The notes below the pieces were generated by a model. That model made no database searches. It had not been told where the DNA came from and saw nothing but the letters and a program-made list of their open reading frames with translations. From the NCBI GenBank assembly GCA_021234155.1, contig JAJEKV010000004.1, positions 29,483,305-29,547,304 of the forward strand: a stretch of 64,000 nt of DNA. Direction: 5' to 3'. The position numbers and the translations under genes are program-made. The DNA comes from Isoetes taiwanensis. Its lineage: Eukaryota; Streptophyta; Lycopodiopsida; Isoetales; Isoetaceae. Of this stretch, positions 11,281 to 22,035 are shown piece after piece (the stretch's first letter is position 1; every line of letters begins with the position of its first letter).

Positions 11281-12807
11281 GAGAACAACAATGATTTAGT
11301 AGTTACTGAAGGCATTCTCTGAGATTCCTATTTGTTTCAAGAGATTCTCTTTTGAACGGCAACAAAAGTGGTAAATTCAAGTGATTTTTAGGATGCAACT
11401 GCCGAATCACGGTCCTGCAAGATTGTATGGATCTCAAAAATGTGCTCTTCAAGTGCTTTTATTTTTTGTTGCTAGTTTTGAATTTATTAGGGTCTCAAAT
11501 CCAAAAATAAAAAGCACTTTTGCATAGAATATGTAACAGTTCAGAGACATGGCAATAGCAACCTTGCGGATGCTCTAAGTTCTACCTCAACATCAAATTC
11601 CAAACCAATGAACAGATTCATAATTGCTTCTCTAACATATGGAAAGTTGCCTCACTTGAAATGTAGTTGGATGCAGAAGAGCAATGCTCAAATAGTGTGT
11701 TCATGCAGAGAGAGAAAAGCGTTCAAAATAAGACATCTGTTGGGTGGCAGGAGGATAGGGCTAAGTAGCTCCCTATATAATTGTTGGTATACCCAACAAA
11801 GGGGAGGTGCAGATAAAGATGTTACCTCTTGCTTCAATTTAGCTACCATACTCGGCATTTTTCCCATTTTCCTCGGAACTTCAGTTCGTTCCATTCTTCC
11901 ATGATTTTGGCTATTTGATGATCTATAAAATCAAGCAATCACCTCATTTTCCATTATCCTGCTCCATTCAACTTCTTTGGCAGTACCTTCGACTCCTTTT
12001 AATTTGCTTTCAACACATCCCATGCACTCCATACTCCAAAGCTAGACTATCTAGCTTCAATAATTATGGTTGCCACAACGAATACAATTTTAAATAACTA
12101 CTGGTTGTAAGTCTACATCCCATATCATTAAGGTTCTCATCTCAAATGCTTCCTTCAAGGACAAACGACAGATTGGTCAAAAAACATTACGATCGACTTG
12201 GAGACAAGAATAGATTACATGACTGCTCCAAACTAATTGGCACAAATATTCTACTCTACAATGTTATGCATATTTAAGTTGTTTTTATGTGTTTCTATAT
12301 CATTTTTCTCACTTTTATATGTGCAGATGTCGATGAGTTGAAGTCTGAGTCATTAAAATGTAGAACATTTGCAACAATCACGTTTTATTGCCATGTAAGA
12401 GCTCACATGTACTTCTGTTTAGATTTTATAGCCATAGCTGTATTGATTCAATGAGAAGCTAAGCTGATCAACTAGTTGGACACTAAGTAGAGGGGTCATT
12501 TCCAATGAAATACCTTTTGGTGCTTCTAAGAGATTGCGTTTGGGTGGCAACTTAGGTTTGGGATGCCACAGAGGTCTCTTACATTCCTTACTTTTGTTGT
12601 AGCAATTCTTTATGCATTTGTGTGGCAAACTCAGAGTTGGAGCACCTTTCGACATATGAACTTACAGTTGTACTAATTATGAAGATTAAAATGGCATAAG
12701 CTGGGGATCCTTTGCACATATAGTTGTGTTGGCCCGGCCCAGTTGATGAATGTTATATTTGATTTCGTGAAGTTAAGATTCATGGGACAATGGACATTTG
12801 ATTTGAC
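11281..12807. other. No recognisable gene
   Basis: Only short ORFs. A minus-strand frame near 12650-12420 (GAPTLSLPHKCIKNCYNKS) could be an exon, but nothing supports a family. Confidence 0.4.
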
Positions 12808-13200
12808 GTGTTACCACCTTATTTGCAGTCACAAACGTTAAGCAACAAGGGACATGCATTTGGTTATTTCAAGAAGATTGAGGAGTTTAACAAATTGCAT
12901 GAATTTTGCAAGGAAGCATTACATTCAAGGCGGATAAACAATTTCTTAGAATTGGTGAACCACGCATTTAGAGTGCATATTCACTCATTGATCTATCATA
13001 ATGTTAATGTGCGAAATGTTAGAGGTACTTCAATGGAACTTGAGGTGATGAATAATGTGCTAGAAACTTTATGGCATGCAGATTCTATTCAGTACTTGAA
13101 AGACCTTCTAGGTGCTGTAACAAAAAGCCCCGAGGAAGCCTTTGTTAGTATTCTGAATGTATGTGCCAAGAAAGATACTTTACAAAGATACTTTAGCTAA
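12808..13200 (+). CDS. Exon-like ORF of unknown family
   Basis: The frame runs 130 residues, with good protein character after a TTATTTGCAG acceptor at about 12820-12829. It includes GHAFGYFKKIEEFNKLHEFC and ELEVMNNVLETLWHAD and ends at a TAA. It looks helical, with no signal peptide or membrane segment. I do not recognise it. It could be the last exon of a host gene whose other exons are lost or outside what I can detect; no neighbouring exon is evident. Confidence 0.35.
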   Translation: MLPPYLQSQTLSNKGHAFGYFKKIEEFNKLHEFCKEALHSRRINNFLELVNHAFRVHIHSLIYHNVNVRNVRGTSMELEVMNNVLETLWHADSIQYLKDLLGAVTKSPEEAFVSILNVCAKKDTLQRYFS

Positions 13201-13334
13201 ATGTAAATGATATTTTACTCGCTTATAATTCACCAATGGTACCATGAACAATTGCATATTATTATATCTACTTTATTGTTTGCACCTTTCACGATTTCAT
13301 AGCTTGGGCGGCCCAACCTCACTTGCATCAAGTT

Positions 13335-13690
13335 GTGGAGCCTCTATAATGCATTCCAAAAAAGGAATAGTGCAAACTAACTATTGGAGCCTCTATAATG
13401 CATTCCAGAAAAGAAATGGTGCAAATTGACTAGTGGAGATAGAGGAACCACCCGAATCCAAGCGAGCGCCTTAAATATCGAACGTGGTCATATTTAAACC
13501 ACCGACAATATCCAAGGTCATCACTTAAATATCGAACGTGGTCATATTTAAACCACCGATAATATCCAAGGAATGATGACCACAAAGCGATCGTAACGTC
13601 AACAAAGGAACGTACACTAGCCACAATAGTTGTAACGCCACAATAGTTGTAACGCCAACAAAGGAACGTACACTAGCCATAATAGTTGTG
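13335..13690. repeat. Three adjacent direct duplications of 50-56 bp
   Basis: TGGAGCCTCTATAATGCATT recurs at 13335 and 13385 (period 50). TTAAATATCGAACGTGGTCA recurs at 13471 and 13525 (period 54). GTAACG(T/C)CAACAAAGGAAC recurs at 13593 and 13649 (period 56). The three pairs are unrelated in sequence but similar in period and lie next to each other. Confidence 0.85.
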
Positions 13691-14432
13691 ACTGGTTTGC
13701 TAATCTAAATTAAGGTTGTAAACATAATGTCAAACAGAAAATTAAAAAGGTTTATTGGATCTCTTTGGAAGGACATGGGTGAAGAGGCAAAGGAGACAAT
13801 TGGAAATGTTTTGTGGAAAAGCAGAGTACACAAAATATAATGTTGCATAAAACTAGTCTTATGGAATTGAGGCATGTGTTGCAACCCCTCCATATTGAAG
13901 CTATTATCCTAGGAACAAATTGACTAGTACAACGCGAACAAATTGACCAATAAATTTTGCATTCAACATCCTCAAGTTAGAACAAGACATATACAACAAA
14001 AGTTACAGACAATGAAATGTTTCCATGAACATGAGAAGATCAATTGACCATTGGCATTCTCTTTTGCAATGCCACAATCTGTGGCTTATATAATGGCAAT
14101 GGAGGCGGAAACCAAGGCAAAGGACGATATTTACGTGTGTCAGACGAAGTAACAAGGAAGCAGACGGTGAATATTCGCGTACGAAAATCGGAGAGACAGG
14201 ATAGGACAAGACAAGCATTAATAACAGACGGTAAAATTGGATGGCGGGAATTCAGACAGACTTTCGTAACCCTAAAAAGCGTATCAAACATTATATGGAC
14301 TAATTGTGAGAGCAGCTCACAAGCCCCCTCAGCGTCCAGGAATCGTGAACTCTCAAATTCATACAGACAAGGGGCGCCCAAGATCTTCAAAGAACAAAAT
14401 CCTCGCCTCGCCACAGTAGCAGATTCGTAAAG

Positions 14433-15075
14433 ATGGACAAGGGAAAGAGAGTAGTAATCGGAAGTACCGAAGATGAGAAGAAAATCAAAAAGAGACCAAG
14501 ATCCGGAGCTCAGGGTTACCTCACGGTGCCCTTCAATCCGGACTGGAGGATCTCAACCCGTGGTGTATCCGCGGAACCAAAATGTCTGTTCTAGGTCGGG
14601 GTCGCCATCTTGCATTAGCCGCTGGGCGAAAGTGCACCGCTTATTCGCTGAGTAATCCACCATGCTCAAGATATGCGGGATAATGGTTACACTTTAGGGC
14701 TGTTGGAGGTGCTTGGGGTGCTAGGGCTTAAAAAACGACTCGATAAGGCGCCCGTGGATTTGGACGAGAACCATGCGGTGTTTTAATCGTCTGCAGATTC
14801 ACTCAAAGAATTCAACGGCCGCCAAGATATCAAAGATAATCTCACAATATGCGATCTCGGTGAAGGTCTCAGATATATTGTTGTGAGAAGAACCCAAATG
14901 GATTTCGTGGTGCCGAAAGCATATGTTGGAAGAAACTTGGAAAAGGTCGAAAAAGATCGGAGAGTCAGCCGGAAGGGAAAAGCCCCAATAATTGAATTGA
15001 ACGTCGGCAGGATAGGGAAGGAGGATGGGCGGCATGTAATCTCCTTTTGCATGATTTCGTTTTTTAACTCTTTAC
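14433..15075 (+). pseudogene. Degenerate ORF of unknown identity
   Basis: The frame begins MDKGKRVVIGSTEDEKKIKK, continues to GYLTVPFNPDWRISTRG and stops at about 14594. The same frame reopens from 14790 (SADSLKEFNGRQDIKD, then MDFVVPKAYVGRNLEKVEK). Several stops lie between. The basic N terminus and the position upstream of a LINE would suit a retroelement gag-like protein, but I see no zinc knuckle or other diagnostic motif. The stretch is richer in G+C than the DNA before it. Confidence 0.35.
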
Positions 15076-15957
15076 TTTTACTTTTACTCTCCTCGTTTTA
15101 CATCATGAATCCAACATCAAATAGGTAAGTTGTATCGTTGAGAATGTTCTATCAATGAGAATGTTCAATGAAAAATAGTTGAATGACGGGGAAGCCCGGA
15201 CATAGTAGAGACAAGTTAAAGCCGGACGAAGTGTCTTTTTGTAGTTGAATGCATAGCAGAATTATGCGAGAAATAGACATAGCGAATACCGAACATGTTT
15301 AAAGGATCTGAGTTTAAATATGCTTTAATATGTAATATCTCTCAGATGGAGAAAATTTTTTTGAAAATTTTTGAGAATTTTTGAATGAAGGAAATATATG
15401 GTAATAGTTGTCTCAATAGAATCAAGTGATATCTCAGCATCGATAAAGTAGCTCCTTTATGTATTCTAAACACCACCCGATGATGAAAACGATCCCGATC
15501 CATAGGATTATACTCCACGGGGGCAATGCACGAACACATGGGAAATTATAGAAATTATGGACTCTAGTAATTTAGAGCATGAATGAGGACTACTGAAGAC
15601 CTACTGAAGGAGCATAATGCGGCTGTTAAGCGACACCAGAAGACAGAAGATAGAAGATAGAAGATATAAACATAGGGAAGGAAAATATTACAGGCGACGC
15701 CGGGCCGCATTGGGGCATGGAACAGGAAATACACCATGCAAAAATAGACAAAAGAACTATATCGCGGGAGATATCGACTCGGGAGGAGAAGGGTGACGAA
15801 AACACTCAAAATAAGGGAAATACAAAATAATGGGTGACAGGTAAGTGACAGATAGAAAAGGAACAAGAATAATTTGACAGAGATAATAAACCCCGTAAAA
15901 AGATACAAGCAGAGGGAGACTGATGAAAGGACACGCAGAAGCACGCAGAGAACAAAA

Positions 15958-16356
15958 TGATTTCAGAGTAAAAGGCGGACGGGGCAAGATACGGGACAGA
16001 GAGGCTATGCCTCCGCCGTACACCAGGATAGCGAGGGCTAGACCCACCAACTGGTAACTTGGGACCACCAAAAACTCATCAACACATGGAGAACCAAGAT
16101 ATGACTTGTACAAATGGGTATGAAGAATACCTCACCATCAATTACCGATGTATGGCAACACAGTAAAAGGTGGACGGAACAAGATACGGGACAAGTTGAG
16201 GCCAAGCCTCCGCCAGACACCGTGATAGCGAGGGCAAGACCCACCAACCGGGTAACCCAGGACCACTAAAAACTCAATATAACTAACGGTACAATATATG
16301 TATGAAGAATACCCCAGAGGACGAAACTGCCGACACCAGGGATCGGGAAAAGTATG
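15958..16356 (+). repeat. Two tandem copies of a ~199-bp unit upstream of LINE ORF1
   Basis: Unit 1 (from about 15971) and unit 2 (from about 16170) share GACGG(G/A)(G/A)CAAGATACGGGACA, GCCTCCGCC, GATAGCGAGGGC and AGACCCACCAAC, and both continue to TATGAAGAATACC. Position and arrangement resemble promoter monomers known at the 5' end of some mammalian L1 elements. The function here is inferred only. Confidence 0.7.
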
Positions 16357-16787
16357 GACAAGGGGGGGTTTACCCCCCACCACAGACTAGGGAGCACGAG
16401 CACAAAGACAAATGTAACCATACATGCACGTAAATACAGTGAACACGTAACCACAAAAATACTAGCGCAATCAATACAGACAAGCATCTACCCAACCACT
16501 CAGACTCGAGAAACCCGAGAGGATCAACCTTGGGCAACGGATTTAAAAGAACCGAAAGTGACAATAAAAAGGGACGGGATTTAAACTAATTAGGGCCTTT
16601 TGAATTTTGAATTTTAAAATTTGAAATTCAAATCGAATCCGGTAATCGCCAATAAAAATACCGTTTAGAAGCAAAGAAATATATATAGTCTTAGGGGAAA
16701 CGACGGTTATTCCACAAGCAAGAGTCTAGCACCTAACGCGACCGCTTAGAGTCTTTTCGCACGTGATTCTCTTTGCAAACGAGGGCG

Positions 16788-17697
16788 ATGGCCGATAGCA
16801 TCAACTGCAGCCAGCAGAGGAGATTGGAGGCGGCAAGAGCCCCGGTGAGCCAACAAGACCTTAGGGACTTTTTGGCACAAATGGATAAACGGCTAGAGGC
16901 AAAGATCCCGAACCTGGATGCACTCAACGATTGGTCGAGACCCTGTAACAAAGAACAAAGCAGCCATCACTAGCATGGACGTGAGAGTAGGAGGGGTGGA
17001 GAAGATGAACGAGGAAATGCAGCGCAGAATGGACGAGATCGAAGAGGAGAAAGCAAAGATCCTGCAAAGGTTGGTTGAATTAGAGAAATCAAATGTTGAG
17101 CTGGATGCATGGGAGTCATATGATAGGATAAAACCACATTTATTGGAATATGAGGAGCAGAATAAGATTAAACATGATGTTAGGCTAATTGGGATAGCAG
17201 AGAGGCCTAATGAGGATATATATCGAGTTACTGCAGAAGTGATAGAGACGGTGTTCAAGGAACACAGGGGCGTCATCGTCAAAGCCCTCCGATCGGGCCA
17301 ATGGAGGGGGAGATCGAGGCACATAAACCTGACATTGAGGGACATGGCAACCAAGGAGAGGATCTTACGGATGGGATCCAGATTGAGGAATGGAATCAAA
17401 GTACAGGAGGCATTAACAGTGATGCAGAGACAGGGGCTACACAGGGAATTGGCCAAAGCCAGGGAACTGAACCAAGCAGGGATACAAGCAGGGGTCAAGA
17501 ATGGCAAGGTATACATACACAAAAGGGTAAGAGAGCAAGGGACTCAACCGCAGGAGCAGACGGAAGGGTTGCAGGGGGTAGCAAAACCAACGGGAGCAGA
17601 GAAGGAAAATTCACATCTCGTGAAACCCATGCAACAGATGCAGGAGAACAGAACGCAGAGAGAGGCACTAAGAGCAATCACGATAGATGGGATTTAA
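16788..17697 (+). pseudogene. LINE ORF1 protein, L1 type (coiled coil + RRM-like)
   Basis: ORF1p of L1-clade LINEs is an RNA chaperone that packages the transcript. The frame from ATG 16788 (MADSINCSQQRRLE) shifts near 16915 into the main frame to 17697. This has a long charged coiled coil (NEEMQRRMDEIEEEKAKI, residues about 30-70), then an RRM-like core (DVRLIGIAERPNE; RSRHINLTLRDMATKERIL), then a C-terminal part (QRQGLHRELAKARELN; GVKNGKVYIHKR). This resembles the Transposase_22 ORF1 fold rather than the CCHC zinc-knuckle ORF1 usual in flowering-plant L1s. One frameshift is enough to break it. Confidence 0.6.
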
Positions 17698-17874
17698 TGA
17701 GCAATAGGAGGAAGCGGAAACGGGGAAACGAAGAGTTTAACAAATCAAGCAGTGGCTCAAAAAAAGGGCCAACCCCGACAATGAAAACCGTGGGGAGGCC
17801 AAGGAGAATGGGGAATGGCACGGAAAACATGGAGACCCCGGCGAGCAACCCCGGGAAAAAGACGCCGACATTAT

Positions 17875-20800
17875 GGTAACCGAACTGCATCGGCACCCAT
17901 GGGATGATGGAGAAAGATCGAAGGTGCCCACGGCCGTGACATAATATGTTTGGCGAGACATGGGAGCATAACACTAAAAAGGTTACCAGAGGAGGAAGGG
18001 TACCAATTGTTTACATGTTGGAAAGACAGGATTTCAAGAAAGGGAGAGGGAGTGTGTCCGGCTTGTTATATAAAGAATAGTGCGGCTCACAATGCATGTA
18101 TGTTACATTCAGATATCAATAAAAGATATATGGTTTTGAATATTCAATTGAAAACAAACAAGAGGTAGTTCCGATAATTGCATATTACCCGCCAAACAAA
18201 TGATAAGTCGGAATTGCCGGAACCGGGAGAGAACATAACTAAAATGGAAGGGACAAGGACCAATGATTATAGTAGGAGATCTAAATGCCGAACTGCATGT
18301 GAACAAGCACAAATTACGCGATGCGGATGAGAAAGATGGTCGATAGTGTACACGGCGAGGACACGTGAATGGCAAGAGGGATACGTAAGATAAGGCCGAG
18401 GTCAACGCTTAGGGGTGAGCTATTGCCGGAAGTCCGCGACGGCAAGAACATGGGTGATCATAGCTAATGGCACGTAAAAGATGGAGGGGATCGGGAGGTT
18501 TTAACGAGCCAAAACTCACATGGTAAGAGCATAGTGGATTATATAATTTTGAGCCACCAAGCCAGTAAAAGGTAGAAGGGCTAATGCTACGTGAATGGCC
18601 GACCGAAAAGGGAAAGCCATAGACCGATCAAACTAACATTTAGATTGATGAGACGCCACCAAAGGATGGCAACGTAAATAAAGAAGGATAACAAAGACTG
18701 TGGTAAGAATTCAATTCCGTGAAAGGGTGCGCAGTAAACCTTTACCCAAATGATCAAGGATGAAATGGGAAAATGGGACTGGGGGGAACACAATGCAATT
18801 GACAATGGGAATACCCTCAATGACATAATGATAAGGGTAGCAAAGAGATGTGTTTGGGAGAAGGATCAAAATTAGGAAGAACGGGCATTCGTGAGCTTCA
18901 AGATGGTATGATGACGAAAAAGAGAACACAAGAGGAAATTAAGAAAGCATAGGGGAGGGAGACATACCGAGAAGAGAAGGCAGCATACATAAGGCTACTA
19001 AAGAAGAAAAGATACAATAACCCGCCATAAAGACCAATGGTACATGGGAAAACCAACGAGAAAAACAGCCCCAAGATTCCGGAAAGGATTCAAAAACAAA
19101 GGAGGGGGTAGCAATGTAAAAGCAAGGGACTAACAAGATGACATTGGAACCGAGGGATGGGAGACATATCCGACAAATTATATAAGACAGGGCCACCGGT
19201 ACCAATACCAATACAAAGATGACCCGGACAAACCATGCTTCAATATGTTGGAAGTAATGTTAGCCCTAAACAAAATGGCTAATCACAAAGCACCAGATTT
19301 ATACCTACCGACCGTGGAATTGCCTGAAAATGCCGGAGACGTAAATAAGCGCATGTGTGTAACGTACATTTTAACGGCATCATACATAGGGGTGGCTCCC
19401 GCACAGATGGACATACAACAGAGTCATACCCCTACATAAGGCGTGGAATAGAAAAGATCCGTGGAACTATAGGACGATAATGGTAAGCTCGATTTTCAGA
19501 AAAATGGTTTGGAAAGGTACCGGATAACAAACTAAAGAAATGGGGCAGAGGAAGGAAATGTGAGAGCACAAGGGCAAGCTGGGTTCGCACTGCAGCACTC
19601 AACCACGATCATCTCGCGGACCCTTCGGATACTAATAGAGCGTAACAAAGCGCATGGAAAGAAAATAATCTGGCCGCTTTGTAGATTTTTAAAAGCCGCT
19701 CGATACAGTCCCGGAGAGAAGCCGCTAAAAGACTAATGGATATGCAAGCCCCGAAGCATGGTAGGATCGATCGCAAGACCGTACCACAAGGTGTATGCAA
19801 AGATGGAACAGAAGGACACCGATAATATGTGACACAGGTGTGAAGGTGGATGCCCGTTATCCCCAACTCGCTTTTGGAATATACATAGATGCACTACGGG
19901 GATACATAACAGATCAGCAAGGGGACTAGTATGCCCCAACACCGGGAGACACTAAGGTACCAATAATGCTATATGACGGGACGATCTTGGTATGATGGCA
20001 ACAAAAACAAAGGAATGCACAGATTGCTCAAAATTCTGGAACAATTTTGTGAAGATCTTGTGGCTAACAAGTTGAACCTAGCAAAAACAAAGATAGTGAT
20101 CTTTGGACACGTGAACAGTGCATAAACCTTTCGGATATAAAGAGAAGGAGATAGAGGAAGCAAATGTATCACGTGAGATATCTAGGTTATGATGCACATG
20201 GCAATGTGGAAGTGGGCCAAAGGAGCTAACGCTAGATTCCAATCAGCTATAGGAAGTTACTTTAACATGAAAACTTCAGAACGTAAGTCTAATAACCGAT
20301 TGGGACATCAAATGCTACCTATTTAGTGCAGCGATAGCCACCACCCGGGCCCTGACGGAGCGTAAGCATGGGGCCGGGCTTAACGAAAAGAAACCGGGAA
20401 AAGCAGAAGGAATTTTTAGACAATGGCACGCATTGTGAATTGTGGTAAGGACAAACACGCCAATCGACAAACCATGGTCCTCAAACAGGAAGGGCAAAGG
20501 CCGATGGAAGTGAGAGCATGGGAGAGAACCATAAGATACCCGCCGCAGACAACGCCGAGACATCCAAGGGAAACCGCCCAAAGATTGCAATCACCGAATC
20601 AGCAAAATCACACATCCTTGAAGGCACCGGATGGTTCGTGAGAGGTGGCAACATGGACCAGAAGATGGGACTAAACCCGAAAGTAACCCGATAGAAGAAG
20701 AGCAGTGGAATGAGGATTGGACGTACATAGCGACAAGAGCATGGTCAGCAGAGACATATACAGACCCAAGACATGACCGCTCGCATAAGTTTTAATCCGC

Positions 20801-21250
20801 ATCAACAGATGGGACACCAGGTGTACCGATAACATATTGGGGAAGAACGTAAGGGACATACCGGGTCGATTCGGGATGGGAAGCCACGATCTAAGAATCG
20901 AAAAAGGACGATGGAGAGGGATAGACAAGGAGGATAGGATATGCGGGTAATATGTGATGTGGGGGAATAGAGGATGAAAACCATATGATTAACGACGCCC
21001 GATCTATGGGGACATCAGGGGACGGATATAGAAATATAAAGTGGGGAACCAATCCACGTGATGATGAAGATGACTAATCGTTACGGATCCCGCAGATGCG
21101 ATCCAAAGAATGATGACCGCATTATGAGAGGTACACAAAGCTGAAAAGAGGGCTTGTAATATGATCCGCAGACAATACGGGTCATATAGCCCCACACAAA
21201 TTGCTCGCCTAAAAAGCGATTGATAACGACGATCACCGCACGCCAAGAAG
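17875..21250 (+). pseudogene. LINE ORF2 remnant (endonuclease + reverse transcriptase)
   Basis: ORF2 cuts the target and copies RNA into it. Its pieces appear in order in changing frames. Endonuclease: YQLFTCWKDRISRKGEGVC (18000), SDINKRYMVL, IAYYPPNK (18178), GDLNAE (18280), SIVDYII (18532). Reverse transcriptase: NHKAPD (19280), NYRTIM (19465), QAGFALQHSTTI (19577), a GCPLSP-like block (19850), a ruined Y.DD site (19970), then LKILEQFCEDLV and LNLAKTKIVIFG (20040-20110). Dozens of small indels separate the blocks. Many fall where CAG or CTG would be expected, so part of the damage may be sequencing error. Confidence 0.6.
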
Positions 21251-21734
21251 CCGAGGTAAAGCGGGGTGCTGGTATTAAAGGAAAAAAGTCAGCCTTCCGA
21301 AAAGGCTACATTAAAACAGCGTGATGTGCTAGTAGCACCCTTGTAGGGAGCTCGCCCATGCTACACAAGTCCAGGGGCCTTACGGCACAAAGGACATAAA
21401 TGTATTCTATAATGCTTACTTTGGGAGAAGTGTTATTGGAGGCCAACATATCCAATACTTTGCAAGCTGCTCCTTGCCCTTTATTCTTGCTACAATAGTA
21501 ATCAAAGCAGAATCCGTTATATAGTGTGCTAATTTCGTTTTGGGTTGGGGGAGGGTATTCTGGCAGTGGTTAGGACTATGATTTCAGTATCGTATTGTAT
21601 GGAAAATGGTATAATTTGCCATGTGGGAGCAACTTAAATGGTTATTGCTATTTTGGGTGATTTGCAACTCGCTTTTTTCATGGATGTTTTTGCATTTTTT
21701 GTAATGGTTGAAAGGAAAAGATTCTAAATTTTAG

Positions 21735-22035
21735 GGCCACGGATAAGATTGCACGCTGGTTTCTTTTTTCGGCGAGGTGCCAGGCGATCCCAGCGAGGAC
21801 GGAGTTTTGCAGGAGCTTGGAGGAATGGATAGCAGGATGGAGCGAGCAGGTGGAGCAGGCGCAATTTGACTGTGCCTTTGGTGGAGTAGGGGCGGTGGAG
21901 CGAGCAAGGGTGGCTTCTGCTGTGTTTAGGTTTTGTGGTACCAGTGGACGATTGGCATGGATTCAAAAAGTTAGTTTAAGGCTTCGGAGCTACTGGTTAG
22001 GCGGAGGGTATGGCAGAGCTAACGGTTCAGCATGA
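21735..22035 (+). CDS. Exon-like ORF of unknown family
   Basis: After an acceptor-like CTAAATTTTAG the frame is open for about 100 residues: KIARWFLFSARCQAIP, then LEEWIAGWSEQVEQAQFD, then RVASAVFRFCGTSGRLAW, ending at TGA 22033-22035. It is rich in alanine, arginine and tryptophan and much richer in G+C than its surroundings. I do not recognise it and see no partner exon. Confidence 0.3.

Larger units (their letters stand above)
15958..21250 (+). mobile_element. Degenerate L1-type LINE, plus strand
   Basis: Order along the plus strand: two copies of a ~199-bp unit (15971 and 16170), an ORF1 protein with coiled coil (16788-17697), then a much-broken ORF2 with endonuclease and reverse-transcriptase motifs (17875-21250). 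No poly(A) tail or target duplication could be fixed, so both edges are approximate. The region differs in composition from its surroundings (rich in CGG/CCGG, poor in CAG/CTG). Confidence 0.65.

Noticed and set aside
15564-16383. Several hydrophobic minus-strand frames, at first sight membrane proteins
   Set aside because: They are shadows of the purine-rich plus strand of the LINE 5' region, and their order and frames follow the 199-bp repeat rather than a gene.
16893-17522. 209-residue minus-strand frame
   Set aside because: It is the complement of the LINE ORF1 coiled-coil and RRM-like frame and has no independent support.
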